From Bacteroides sp. AN502(2024) (lineage in GTDB: Bacteria > Bacteroidota > Bacteroidia > Bacteroidales > Bacteroidaceae): a DNA stretch of 64,000 bases. The DNA is taken from NCBI RefSeq assembly GCF_041227145.1, contig NZ_JBGFSP010000003.1:806001-870000 (forward strand), written 5' to 3'. The notes under the pieces are model-generated. The model was not told the origin of the DNA. It saw only the letters and a list, made by a program, of their open reading frames with translations, and ran no database searches. Within the stretch, counting starts at the first letter, position 1, and each line of letters opens with the position of its first letter. The position numbers were made by a program, and so were the translations under genes. This document shows, piece after piece, positions 35,080-43,949 of the stretch.

Positions 35080-37080
35080 ATGAGCGTAGATACTGATAAC
35101 GCCGCATTTCAGGATGCACTGAGCCTCATTCAATACACCCGTCAATCGGTCTTTCTAACAGGAAAGGCCGGTACAGGAAAATCTACATTCCTGCGTTATG
35201 TCTGCGAGCATACCAAGAAGAAACATGTAGTACTTGCACCAACCGGAATTGCCGCGATTAACGCTGGTGGAAGTACGATGCACAGTTTCTTCAAACTTCC
35301 TTTCTATCCACTGCTACCGGATGACCCGAATTTGACTCTCCAGCGTGGTCGTATCCATGATTTTTTCAAATATACCAAGCCTCACCGGAAACTGCTGGAA
35401 CAAATTGAACTAGTCATCATTGACGAGATTTCAATGGTACGGGCGGACATCATTGATGCCATCGACCGCATCCTTCGTGTATATTCTCACAACCTACGCG
35501 AACCTTTCGGAGGAAAACAACTGTTATTGGTAGGTGACGTATTCCAGCTGGAACCGGTCGTAAAAAGCGACGAACGGGAAATATTGAACCGCTTCTATCC
35601 TACTCCTTACTTTTTCTCTGCCAGAGTATTCGGTCAGATAGACCTGGTATCCATCGAACTTCAAAAGGTATACCGCCAAACGGATCCCGTTTTTGTCGGT
35701 GTCCTCGACCATATCCGGAACAATACAGCCGGAGCGGCTGATCTGCAACTACTGAACACCCGTTATGGAAGTCAGATAGAAGAATCGGAAGCTGATATGT
35801 ATATCACTCTGGCCACCCGCAGAGACACGGTAGATTCTATCAACGAAAAGAAACTGGCAGAACTTCCCGGAGAATCAATTACTTTTGAAGGAGTTATCGA
35901 AGGAGATTTCCCCGAAAGTAGTTTACCCACTTCACAAGAGCTCGTATTGAAACCCGGTGCACAAATCATCTTTATTAAAAATGATTTCGACCGCAGGTGG
36001 GTAAACGGTACAATTGGTGTCATTGCCGGAATTGATACGGAAGAAGAAACGATCTATGTCATCACCGATGATGGAAAAGAATGTGACGTAAAGCGTGAGT
36101 CATGGCGCAATATCCGTTATCGGTATAACGAAAAGACCAAAGAAATAGAAGAAGAAGTCTTAGGTAGCTTCACACAATATCCCATCCGGTTAGCTTGGGC
36201 CATCACTGTTCATAAGAGTCAGGGACTGACTTTCAGCCGTGTAGTCATCGACTTCACAGGGGGTGTATTTGCAGGTGGACAAACATACGTGGCATTAAGC
36301 CGCTGCACCTCACTGGAGGGCATTCAGCTCAAAAAAACTATCAACCGTACTGACATCTTCGTCCGCCCCGAAATCGTAAACTTTGCCAAGCGCTTCAACG
36401 ACCGACAAGCCATCGACAAAGCTCTGAAACAAGCACAGGCTGATGTGCAATACGCCGCTGCTTCACGCGCTTTCGACAAAGGAGACATGGAAGAATGCCT
36501 GGAGCAGTTTTTCCGCGCCATTCATTCCCGCTATGATATTGAAAAACCTGTTCCCCGCCGTTTTATCCGACGTAAACTCGGTGTCATAAACACTTTGAAA
36601 GAGCAGAATAAGAAACTCAAAGAGCAAATGCGCGAACAGCAAGAACGCCTCCGCCAATATGCTCACGAATATCTATTAATGGGCAACGAATGTATCACCC
36701 AGGCACACGACTCGCGTGCCGCCCTCGCCAACTATGACAAGGCACTGAGTCTCGATCCTAATTATGTGGATGCCTGGATACGCAAAGGAATCACTCTCTT
36801 CAACAACAAAGAGTATTTCGATGCGGAAAACTGCTTTAACACCGCAGTCACTCTCTACCCGACAAACTTTAAAGCTGTCTATAACCGCGGAAAGCTCCGG
36901 CTAAAAACTGAAAACACAGAAGGTGCCATTGCCGACCTGGACAAGGCCACCAGTCTGAAACCGGAACATGCCGGTGCACACGAACTCTTCGGAGACGCTC
37001 TGTTGAAAGTCGGGAGGGAAGGAGAAGCCGCCTTACAATGGAGAATTGCAGAAGAACTTAGAAAGAAAAAAGGGAAATAA
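35080..37080 (+). CDS. Pif1/RecD-like superfamily 1 helicase with C-terminal TPR
   Basis: A 666-residue protein. The helicase core has Walker A GKAGTGKST (Lys34), LAPTGIAAINAGGSTMHSFF, Walker B LVIIDEISM, and the UvrD-C2 motif AWAITVHKSQGLTFSRVVID with YVALSRCTSLEGI. After about residue 480 come a coiled coil (KEQNKKLKEQMREQQERL, about 508-535) and TPR repeats (about 545-660, ALANYDKALSLDPNYVDAW, AIADLDKATSLKPEHAGAH). Pif1-type helicases unwind structured DNA 5' to 3'. The TPR tail suggests a protein partner and is the unusual feature. Confidence 0.88.
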   Translation: MSVDTDNAAFQDALSLIQYTRQSVFLTGKAGTGKSTFLRYVCEHTKKKHVVLAPTGIAAINAGGSTMHSFFKLPFYPLLPDDPNLTLQRGRIHDFFKYTKPHRKLLEQIELVIIDEISMVRADIIDAIDRILRVYSHNLREPFGGKQLLLVGDVFQLEPVVKSDEREILNRFYPTPYFFSARVFGQIDLVSIELQKVYRQTDPVFVGVLDHIRNNTAGAADLQLLNTRYGSQIEESEADMYITLATRRDTVDSINEKKLAELPGESITFEGVIEGDFPESSLPTSQELVLKPGAQIIFIKNDFDRRWVNGTIGVIAGIDTEEETIYVITDDGKECDVKRESWRNIRYRYNEKTKEIEEEVLGSFTQYPIRLAWAITVHKSQGLTFSRVVIDFTGGVFAGGQTYVALSRCTSLEGIQLKKTINRTDIFVRPEIVNFAKRFNDRQAIDKALKQAQADVQYAAASRAFDKGDMEECLEQFFRAIHSRYDIEKPVPRRFIRRKLGVINTLKEQNKKLKEQMREQQERLRQYAHEYLLMGNECITQAHDSRAALANYDKALSLDPNYVDAWIRKGITLFNNKEYFDAENCFNTAVTLYPTNFKAVYNRGKLRLKTENTEGAIADLDKATSLKPEHAGAHELFGDALLKVGREGEAALQWRIAEELRKKKGK

Positions 37081-37290
37081 AACAGAGTGATAAATATGAT
37101 TATAAATACGTGAGACTCTGTGTTACTCTATAATGAATAAAAAATATTAACTTCCGTGTCCTCTGTAGTGAAATTGTTTGGCGAAGGATATACATTCATT
37201 ATCTTTCTTTTTCTTTATATCCAAATCTTATTGTTGTTTAATAATGACATGTTTTTCAAGAGCAAAACACTATTAATCAAAAACTTTTAT

Positions 37291-37298
37291 TAGTTTTG
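37291..37298 (+). promoter_or_regulatory. Promoter -7 element for the AsmA-family gene
   Basis: TAGTTTTG matches TAnnTTTG, 37 bp before the ATG. No clear -33 is seen. Confidence 0.45.
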
Positions 37299-37335
37299 TC
37301 CTCTGTTATATCTCAGACTCTTAAAACAAAAGCAA

Positions 37336-39861
37336 ATGAAAAAAGGTTTGAAAATCGCTGCTATCACAGTAGGAGCAATCATCATTCTGATGTTCCTTCT
37401 TCCTTTCGCCTTCCAAGGAAAGATAGCCGACATTGTAAAAACAGAAGGCAATAAGATGCTTAATGCACAATTTGACTTTAAAAACCTGAACATTAGCCTG
37501 TTTCGAAACTTTCCACAGGCTTCTGTCACTCTCGAGGATTTCTGGTTGAAAGGTGCTGGTGAATTTGCCAACGACACCCTTGTACAAGCCGGAGAAATTA
37601 CTGCTGCAGTCAATTTATTCTCTCTTTTCGGAGATAGTGGTTACGATATTTCTAAAATATTTATTGAAGATACACGGCTACATGCCATTGTCTTGCCGGA
37701 CGGACATGCCAACTGGGATATTATGAAATCGGATACAACAGCAACAGCCGAAACTCCTGTTTCAGAAGAAACATCTTCTCCTTTCAAAGTAAAGCTACAA
37801 CGCTTTGTTATCAAAAACATGAACCTGATTTATGACGATCAAGAAGGGATGATGTATGCTGATATCCGCGACTTTAACGCAATCTGTGCCGGAGACTTAG
37901 GAAGTGACCGTACCACTCTGAGTTTGGAAGCGGAAACCCAATCACTCACCTACAAGATGAATGGAATTCCTTTCCTGGCCAATACCAATATCTCCGCGAC
38001 AATGGATGTGGATGCCGACCTTGCCAATAACAAATACACATTAAAAGACAACACCATCCGCCTCAACGCCATTCAGGCAAGCATCGATGGTTGGGTAGCT
38101 TTGAAAGATCCAGCTATCGACATGGACTTGAAACTGAACACGAACGATATCGGATTTAAGGAAATCCTGTCACTGATTCCAGCCATTTATGCAACGGAAT
38201 TCTCCAGTCTGAAAACAGACGGAACCGCTACACTTACCGCAACAGCCAAAGGTGTCTTGCAGGGTGACGTCGTTCCTACATTCAACATCGACATGCAAGT
38301 CAAGAATGCCATGTTCCGTTATCCGGCTCTACCGGCAGGAGTGGATCAAATCAATATCAGTGCCAATGTCCAGAACCCGGGAGGAAATATCGACCTGACT
38401 ACAGTCAATATCAATCCTTTCAGTTTCCGTCTTGCCGGAAATCCGTTTAGCCTGACCGCTAATGTAAAAACACCGATCAGCGATCCTGACTTTAAAGCAG
38501 AAGCTAAAGGGGTTCTCAACCTAGGCATGATCAAACAGGTCTATCCACTTGGAGACATGGAGTTGAACGGTACCATTGATGCCGATATGCAAATGTCAGG
38601 ACGCCTTTCCTATATCGAAAAAGAGGAATACGAACGTATGCAAGCTTCAGGCACTATCGGACTGACAGGAATGAAACTCAAAATGAAAGATATGCCGGAC
38701 GTAGAGATCAAGAAGTCTCTCTTCACTTTCACCCCCAAATACCTCCAGTTGAGTGAAACAACCGTCAACATCGGAAAGAATGACATCACAGCCGACAGCC
38801 GGTTTGAAAACTATATCGGTTACGCATTGAAGGGTACTACATTGAAAGGAAATCTGAATATTCGTTCCAACTATTTCAATCTGAACGACTTCATGACCGC
38901 TTCTGCGGATGAAACGACTGCATCGGAAACTGCGTCTACCGACTCTGTAGCTACAGCAGTCACGGGTATTATGGAAGTTCCTCGCAACATCGACTTTCAG
39001 ATGGACGCTAACCTGAAACAAGTGTTATTCGATAAGATGTCTTTCAATGATATGAATGGCAAGCTTGTGGTAAAAGATGGTAAAGTGGATATGAAAAACC
39101 TCTCCATGAATACCATGGGTGGCAACGTGGTCATGAACGGCTACTACTCCACTGCCAACGTAAAGAAGCCGGAAATGAAAGCCGGATTCAAACTCTCGAA
39201 TATCGGTTTCGCACAAGCTTACAAAGAGTTGGATATGGTGCAGAAGATGGCTCCTATCTTCGAAAACCTGAAAGGTAATTTCTCCGGAAGCATCCATGTA
39301 CTGACAGATTTAGATGCAACCATGAGCCCCGTACTGAATACAATGCAAGGTGACGGTAGCCTTTCCACCCGTGATCTTAGTTTAAGCGGAGTAAAAGCAA
39401 TCGACCAGATAGCCGATGCTGTCAAACAGCCAAGTCTGAAAGAGATGAAGGTGAAAGATATGACACTGAATTTCACCATCAAAGACGGACGCGTAGAAAC
39501 CCAACCGTTCGATATCAAAATGGGAGACTACACATTGAATCTTTCCGGCAGTACAGGACTCGATCAAACCATCGACTATTCCGGAAAAGTGAAGCTGCCC
39601 GCATCTGTAGGCAATATCTCTAAACTAATGACTCTCGATTTGAAGATCGGCGGTTCATTTACCTCTCCGAAAGTCAGCGTTGATACTAAAAGCATGGCCA
39701 ACCAAGCTGTCGAAGCTGTAGCCGATGAAGCAATCAGCAAACTCGGACAGAAACTGGGACTGGACTCTGCCGCTACCGCCAATAAGGATTCAATCAAACA
39801 AAAAGTGACAGAGAAGGCTGCAGAAAAGGCACTGGATTTCTTAAAAAAGAAACTCAAATAA
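37336..39861 (+). CDS. AsmA-family envelope protein
   Basis: An 841-residue protein with one N-terminal membrane segment (about 5-25, IAAITVGAIIILMFLLPFAF) and a long beta-rich periplasmic part. The start NAQFDFKNLNISLFRNFPQASVTLEDFWLKG is typical of AsmA N-termini, and about 600-830 resembles the AsmA C-terminal domain (GDGSLSTRDLSLSGVKAIDQIAD). A low-complexity Thr/Ser/Ala linker lies at about 515-540. AsmA-like proteins are bridge-like proteins thought to move phospholipid to, or affect assembly of, the outer membrane. The C-terminal tail is charged and helical. It precedes the YciO-family gene by 19 bp. Confidence 0.85.
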   Translation: MKKGLKIAAITVGAIIILMFLLPFAFQGKIADIVKTEGNKMLNAQFDFKNLNISLFRNFPQASVTLEDFWLKGAGEFANDTLVQAGEITAAVNLFSLFGDSGYDISKIFIEDTRLHAIVLPDGHANWDIMKSDTTATAETPVSEETSSPFKVKLQRFVIKNMNLIYDDQEGMMYADIRDFNAICAGDLGSDRTTLSLEAETQSLTYKMNGIPFLANTNISATMDVDADLANNKYTLKDNTIRLNAIQASIDGWVALKDPAIDMDLKLNTNDIGFKEILSLIPAIYATEFSSLKTDGTATLTATAKGVLQGDVVPTFNIDMQVKNAMFRYPALPAGVDQINISANVQNPGGNIDLTTVNINPFSFRLAGNPFSLTANVKTPISDPDFKAEAKGVLNLGMIKQVYPLGDMELNGTIDADMQMSGRLSYIEKEEYERMQASGTIGLTGMKLKMKDMPDVEIKKSLFTFTPKYLQLSETTVNIGKNDITADSRFENYIGYALKGTTLKGNLNIRSNYFNLNDFMTASADETTASETASTDSVATAVTGIMEVPRNIDFQMDANLKQVLFDKMSFNDMNGKLVVKDGKVDMKNLSMNTMGGNVVMNGYYSTANVKKPEMKAGFKLSNIGFAQAYKELDMVQKMAPIFENLKGNFSGSIHVLTDLDATMSPVLNTMQGDGSLSTRDLSLSGVKAIDQIADAVKQPSLKEMKVKDMTLNFTIKDGRVETQPFDIKMGDYTLNLSGSTGLDQTIDYSGKVKLPASVGNISKLMTLDLKIGGSFTSPKVSVDTKSMANQAVEAVADEAISKLGQKLGLDSAATANKDSIKQKVTEKAAEKALDFLKKKLK

Positions 39862-39880
39862 AAGAGAAGGAGCACGAGTT

Positions 39881-40495
39881 ATGCTACTGAAGCTATATGA
39901 CAAAAATAATAATCCGCAGGATTTACAACGAATCATCGATATCCTGAATGACGGCGGACTGATTATCTATCCCACTGATACGATGTACGCCATCGGCTGT
40001 CATGGTTTGAAGGAACGTGCCATAGAACAGATATGCCGGATCAAAGAGATAGACCCTCGAAAGAATAATCTGTCTATCATCTGTTATGACTTGAGTAGCA
40101 TCAGCGAATATGCTAAAGTAGACAATAATGTCTTCAAGCTGATGAAGCATAATCTTCCGGGACCATTCACTTTTATTTTGAACGGAACCAACCGGCTGCC
40201 CAAAATCTTCCGTAATCGGAAAGAGGTGGGTATTCGTATGCCGGATAATAACATCATCCGCGAAATCGCACGCCTGCTAGATGCCCCCATTATGACCGCT
40301 ACACTGCCCCACGAAGAGCATGAGGAGTTGGAATATATAACAAATCCCGAACTGATAGATGAGAAATTCGGTAACATCGTCGATCTGGTCATTGACGGAG
40401 GTATCGGAGGTATAGAACCTTCCACCGTAGTGAAATGTACCGAAGGTGAACTGGAGATCATCCGGCAAGGGAAAGGCTGGCTGGAAGAAAGTTAA
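39881..40495 (+). CDS. YrdC/Sua5/YciO-family protein (L-threonylcarbamoyladenylate synthase-like)
   Basis: A 204-residue protein with GGLIIYPTDTMYAIGC, the KxR/SxN-type stretch RKNNLSIICYDL, LPGPFTFILNGTNRLP and VGIRMPDNNIIREIARLLDAPI. The length and the PTDTMYAIGCH motif fit the YciO branch. The family binds ATP and tRNA and includes the enzyme for the first step of t6A modification; whether this copy is that enzyme or a paralogue is open. It is probably cotranscribed with the AsmA gene. A perfect hairpin 30 bp downstream may end the transcript. Confidence 0.85.
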   Translation: MLLKLYDKNNNPQDLQRIIDILNDGGLIIYPTDTMYAIGCHGLKERAIEQICRIKEIDPRKNNLSIICYDLSSISEYAKVDNNVFKLMKHNLPGPFTFILNGTNRLPKIFRNRKEVGIRMPDNNIIREIARLLDAPIMTATLPHEEHEELEYITNPELIDEKFGNIVDLVIDGGIGGIEPSTVVKCTEGELEIIRQGKGWLEES

Positions 40496-40524
40496 TCTCA
40501 CAGGCAGTTCTCTCTATGATACCC

Positions 40525-40566
40525 AATGAGGGTGTGTCATAATTCCCTTTTTGACACACCCTCATT
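40525..40566. terminator. Perfect 15-bp inverted repeat downstream of the YciO-family gene
   Basis: AATGAGGGTGTGTCA (40525-40539) and TGACACACCCTCATT (40552-40566) pair perfectly around a 12-base loop. No T run follows the stem. It is probably a terminator or mRNA 3'-end stabiliser for the AsmA-YciO transcript. Confidence 0.55.
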
Positions 40567-40582
40567 AGGAATATTCAGTAAA

Positions 40583-42165
40583 TGTTCCCCCCAAATACCA
40601 TGGCATATGAAGATGATAGAGTATAATCACTTCATATGCCATTATTATTGTCATTTTTCTGTATATTCTCATATACTCTTATCTGACAAGACATGAAGTT
40701 CCGGAAGAAGTCTTCTGACCTCTTCTGATTCTTTCAGTAAACTCATATCATGCAGCTTTCCCCGTTCTGTTCCTGATCTTGTCAATCATCAGTATGGCAT
40801 TTGCTGTATGTATTCCGAAGAAAATCCACAGGATTTCCGTCTTCTTGTTCCTTGCCTTTATCCTTGCGAGCGAGTAATGTTGCTTTTGAGTGCCGAAGCT
40901 TCCTTCAAGCCGTGTGGCCCTTTCTTTTGAGAGTTCGCTTCTAAGCACCTTCCTCAAAGGCTCATCTTTGCCCTCCCTTCCCTTGCGCACAAAGGATGTG
41001 GATATCCCATATTTAGTACAGAACTTTCTGTTGGCATTATTGGCATATATGGAATCGGCAGCCACACATCTTACCCTTACATTCATCAGCTTCTGCTGCA
41101 TACGGATACAGTCCTTCAAGCGTATCCCCTCATTGAAAGCCTTGAACGAGAGGTGTTCGATGAACGATATGCCGTCTATCTGTATATTATTGACCTTTGC
41201 ACCGAACTCGACGGACTTGGTTTCCTTGCCTCTGACGATGGGACGTACATAATGACGGTCGATGCTGATGATGCGGTCACTGACTTTTCGCCCTTCAAAC
41301 ATTTCCTTTTCCTGTACAAGCACCTTTCTGATGATGGAAAGACGCTTATGGTAATCCTGCGTATATCGGAGTAAAGCACCGTACTCGCTATGGAGCCCAT
41401 CCCTTTGACTGAGGAGCTTTTCAAGAAGCTTGATCATACGGCGCTTAAGCATTCTTGTCCTTGAAGCTCTCCTCTTTCTTTTCTTGCAGTAGGACAGATA
41501 GGATTCCGCCACATTCCTGTATTTGTTGCGCGGACGCCTTATGCCCAGATCCCTGCAATGCCGGCATATATGACTGTAGAGCCATTCGATGCTTTCCCAA
41601 AGGAGTTTCATGTCCGTAGGAAAACGCATGTGGCTCTCATAGCATGTGGCATCGGTCATGCAGACGTGAAGGTTATCAAGATAAGGTTTCCAGTGTGAAG
41701 CCAGGATCTCCTGGAAGGAATCAATGTCAAGGCGGGATGCTATCTCATTACGGATGGCACTGACTATCTTGAAGTTGGTTATGGGAAGGGACGGGGGGAT
41801 CATGATGCCACAGAACATCTGGTAGTGTATGTTCCCGTTCAGATGTTCCACCAGTTTCCTGTCGGAGAATCCGGTGTATGCCTTCAGGACCATAAGGGCG
41901 ATCTTTGCGGAAGGACTGAATATGTTCCTGCGGCCCAAACGTTGTTCAGACAGGCCTGCGGCTTTTGCCATACGATCAAATGGAAAGACCGAATGAAGCC
42001 TGCCAAGCTCACTCTCATGAAAACTCTTGCGGCATTTTTCCAGAATATCAAATTCTGTAAAGCCCAAAGTTGGGTGGATTTCTGAAATTTTTTGTATCTT
42101 AGCCATATCTTAGTTGGGGAATTTCCCCCGTTTGGGCCGTCAAACCTTGTTTTCGGGGGAATACC
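40583..42165 (-). mobile_element. IS1182-type insertion sequence, about 1.58 kb
   Basis: It holds one transposase gene (40748-42106, minus). Proposed ends are TGTTCCCCCCAAA at the left and, on the other strand at the right, GGTATTCCCCCGAAA, sharing TTCCCCC-AAA. TAAA flanks both ends (40579-40582 and 42166-42169) as a possible target duplication. An internal perfect stem, ATGGCATATGAAG with CTTCATATGCCAT, lies at 40600-40642. The ends are short and imperfect, so the boundaries are tentative. Confidence 0.5.
40748..42106 (-). CDS. IS1182-family DDE transposase
   Basis: A 452-residue transposase with the N-terminal DUF772-like region (IFSPSAKIALMVLKAYTGFSDRKLVEHL), first catalytic Asp in HVCMTDATCYESHM, a basic helical insertion (SYCKKRKRRASRTRMLKRRM), second Asp in RCVAADSIYANN and Glu in ATRLEGSFGTQKQHYSL. 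The frame is full length without interruptions, so the enzyme may be active. The gene separates the housekeeping block from the second PUL. Confidence 0.88.
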   Translation of the reverse strand: MAKIQKISEIHPTLGFTEFDILEKCRKSFHESELGRLHSVFPFDRMAKAAGLSEQRLGRRNIFSPSAKIALMVLKAYTGFSDRKLVEHLNGNIHYQMFCGIMIPPSLPITNFKIVSAIRNEIASRLDIDSFQEILASHWKPYLDNLHVCMTDATCYESHMRFPTDMKLLWESIEWLYSHICRHCRDLGIRRPRNKYRNVAESYLSYCKKRKRRASRTRMLKRRMIKLLEKLLSQRDGLHSEYGALLRYTQDYHKRLSIIRKVLVQEKEMFEGRKVSDRIISIDRHYVRPIVRGKETKSVEFGAKVNNIQIDGISFIEHLSFKAFNEGIRLKDCIRMQQKLMNVRVRCVAADSIYANNANRKFCTKYGISTSFVRKGREGKDEPLRKVLRSELSKERATRLEGSFGTQKQHYSLARIKARNKKTEILWIFFGIHTANAILMIDKIRNRTGKAA

Positions 42166-42175
42166 TAAAGATACT

Positions 42176-42221
42176 AAAAAGCCAACTAATTCGCAATAAT
42201 TTGTGTATGAATTAGTTGGCT
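42176..42221 (-). terminator. Rho-independent terminator, leftward
   Basis: On the minus strand GAATTAGTTGGCT (42221-42209) pairs perfectly with AGCCAACTAATTC (42192-42180), followed by TTTT. It can stop leftward transcription from the N-glycan PUL before the IS. Confidence 0.7.
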
Positions 42222-42284
42222 CATTTTATAATATTTAATGAATGTCCCTAATTAAAACCAAGGATAGTTATTAAGAAGCTAAAG

Positions 42285-42337
42285 AAAATCCTCCTGCTCT
42301 ACCATTCTGTATAAATAAGGTAAAGCAAGAGGATTTT
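42285..42337. terminator. Stem-loop just after the BACON/LRR gene
   Basis: AAAATCCTCCTGCT (42285-42298) pairs with AGCAAGAGGATTTT (42324-42337) with one mismatch. The stem ends in A/T runs on both strands, as in bidirectional terminators. Confidence 0.5.
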
Positions 42338-42412
42338 GTCTAAAGAGGATAAGCAATGAATAAAACCGCTTTATCCTACTGAGCCATGCCAGATAGTGAC
42401 CTCTTTATTTGT

Positions 42413-43915
42413 TTATTTATAGACAATAGTCGTTGCATCATTTTTAATCAGATTCGGAATATCCTGACCTTTTTTCAGATAAAGAGTTTTAACTTTGCCA
42501 CTACGGTTAGCGTTTAAAGTCGTTAGCATCGGACATTCTGAGACATCAATCGAGGTCACATTATCATAACTTGCATACCATGAAATAAGACTTAAATCTA
42601 AAGATTCCAACTTACTGCTACTAAATTTAAGGCTTTCTACAGATAAATATCCATAAACTCCCCCTGCATTAAAACTGCGGATCGGATTGTCTCCTAAATT
42701 ATATTCCTCACAATATCCCACGCTACTGACTGATAATGATTCTACTTTATGTAACCCCGAAATATCAAGCTTCTTCATATTTGTGCAATATCCTAAATTT
42801 AATGAAGTGAGATTCGGGAAGTTTTCTATTCCCGTCAGATCCGTGAGCTGACTGTAATATGAACTATTAGACAACGTAGTGGCGTTGCGTCCCGCTTCCA
42901 AAATAATGCATTGAGAACCTGCAATTGAAAGAGCCCAATTATTTTTTACCACAAGCTCTCTAAGTTTTTGGTCCGGAATATTTACTAATTCAGCGTCAGG
43001 ATCCTTTTGTACTACAACAACCTCACTGATCAGCGTATTATCCGTATTAGTTATCCAGACAAGACCTCCACGTGTATCTGTAGCACCACTGAGAGTATAA
43101 GTCAAAGTTACCGTTGTCAGACCATCATCTCCTACTTGCGGTTGAGATACCGATTGTGCGGTCATCCATTCGTCTCCCTGCACAATGGAAGCCGTATATT
43201 CCACATTATATCTGACCTTAAATGAAATGGTACGCGCTGAAAGATCATACATCAGAACGTCCGTTTCCGGAATAATGGCTTCCGTTCTTTTTTGGTTTAC
43301 ACTGACGTTTACAGGATTCGTTACAAGCGGACTCGAAATAGTGATTGTAGCAGAACGTTCTTTATACGTTTCATTTTTTGCAGCTTTAAATGATAGGGTG
43401 ACTTTACCTCCAAAATCACTGCGTCTATCAAATGCCAACCATTCTTCACCACCCTCGCTATAAGTGATGACAGGTTCGGCGACATTCGTATTGAGCCGAA
43501 TTTGTATTGCATTTTCTTCTCTTGAGATCGACAAGTGATCATCAGAAAGTAAATCTATCATATAACCAGGCAAAACTTCCACCTGCAAAGGCGCTACAGC
43601 AGAACCTGTAAAGAATTTGAAAGTCGCCGTACGTTTCTCGTCCAGTGTATTAGGATCGATTGTAAAAGTGACTACGTCACCATCTTTTCCCGATGTAACC
43701 GACGGGTGTGCCCAATCGCATACGCCCGCCAATCTCCAATCTCCCGAGCTTGTCACTGTAACAGTAATGTCTCCTCCATTTTTATCAGCCTGAATAGTAT
43801 AGGTAGATAATGAAATAGCAGTCTCACCGCCATCAATCGATTCATCATCATCGGAACAACCCCACAACAGGGTAGCAGCCAACAATGTTATCATTATATT
43901 TTTTAGAAAGTCCAT
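42413..43915 (-). CDS. BACON plus leucine-rich-repeat surface lipoprotein
   Basis: The product is 500 residues from MDFLKNIMITLLAATLLWGC, a lipoprotein signal; the open frame extends 62 codons upstream into the previous gene without a signal. A BACON-type Ig domain (about 35-125, VTVTSSGDWRLAGVCDWAHPS) is followed by two similar beta domains (about 125-310), then a leucine-rich region (about 345-490, TDLTGIENFPNLTSLNLGYC, SLKFSSSKLESLDLSLISWY). BACON domains bind glycans or glycoproteins and LRRs bind protein or glycan surfaces. It is the last gene of the N-glycan PUL, 34 bp after the GH18 gene. No enzyme motif was seen. Confidence 0.8.
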   Translation of the reverse strand: MDFLKNIMITLLAATLLWGCSDDDESIDGGETAISLSTYTIQADKNGGDITVTVTSSGDWRLAGVCDWAHPSVTSGKDGDVVTFTIDPNTLDEKRTATFKFFTGSAVAPLQVEVLPGYMIDLLSDDHLSISREENAIQIRLNTNVAEPVITYSEGGEEWLAFDRRSDFGGKVTLSFKAAKNETYKERSATITISSPLVTNPVNVSVNQKRTEAIIPETDVLMYDLSARTISFKVRYNVEYTASIVQGDEWMTAQSVSQPQVGDDGLTTVTLTYTLSGATDTRGGLVWITNTDNTLISEVVVVQKDPDAELVNIPDQKLRELVVKNNWALSIAGSQCIILEAGRNATTLSNSSYYSQLTDLTGIENFPNLTSLNLGYCTNMKKLDISGLHKVESLSVSSVGYCEEYNLGDNPIRSFNAGGVYGYLSVESLKFSSSKLESLDLSLISWYASYDNVTSIDVSECPMLTTLNANRSGKVKTLYLKKGQDIPNLIKNDATTIVYK

Positions 43916-43949
43916 CTTTTTTGTTTTTAAGGTGAAATATAAACTTCTG

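Larger units (their letters stand above)
42107..42412. other. Gene-free region: IS end and terminators of the leftward PUL
   Basis: It contains the right end of the IS1182-type element with a GC-rich dyad (TTTCCCCCG at 42122 and CGGGGGAA at 42154), then two stem-loops described separately. No open frame is credible. Confidence 0.65.

Noticed and set aside
36600..37080. A separate TPR protein downstream of the helicase
   Set aside because: The reading frame is continuous with the helicase, and there is no stop or new start signal.
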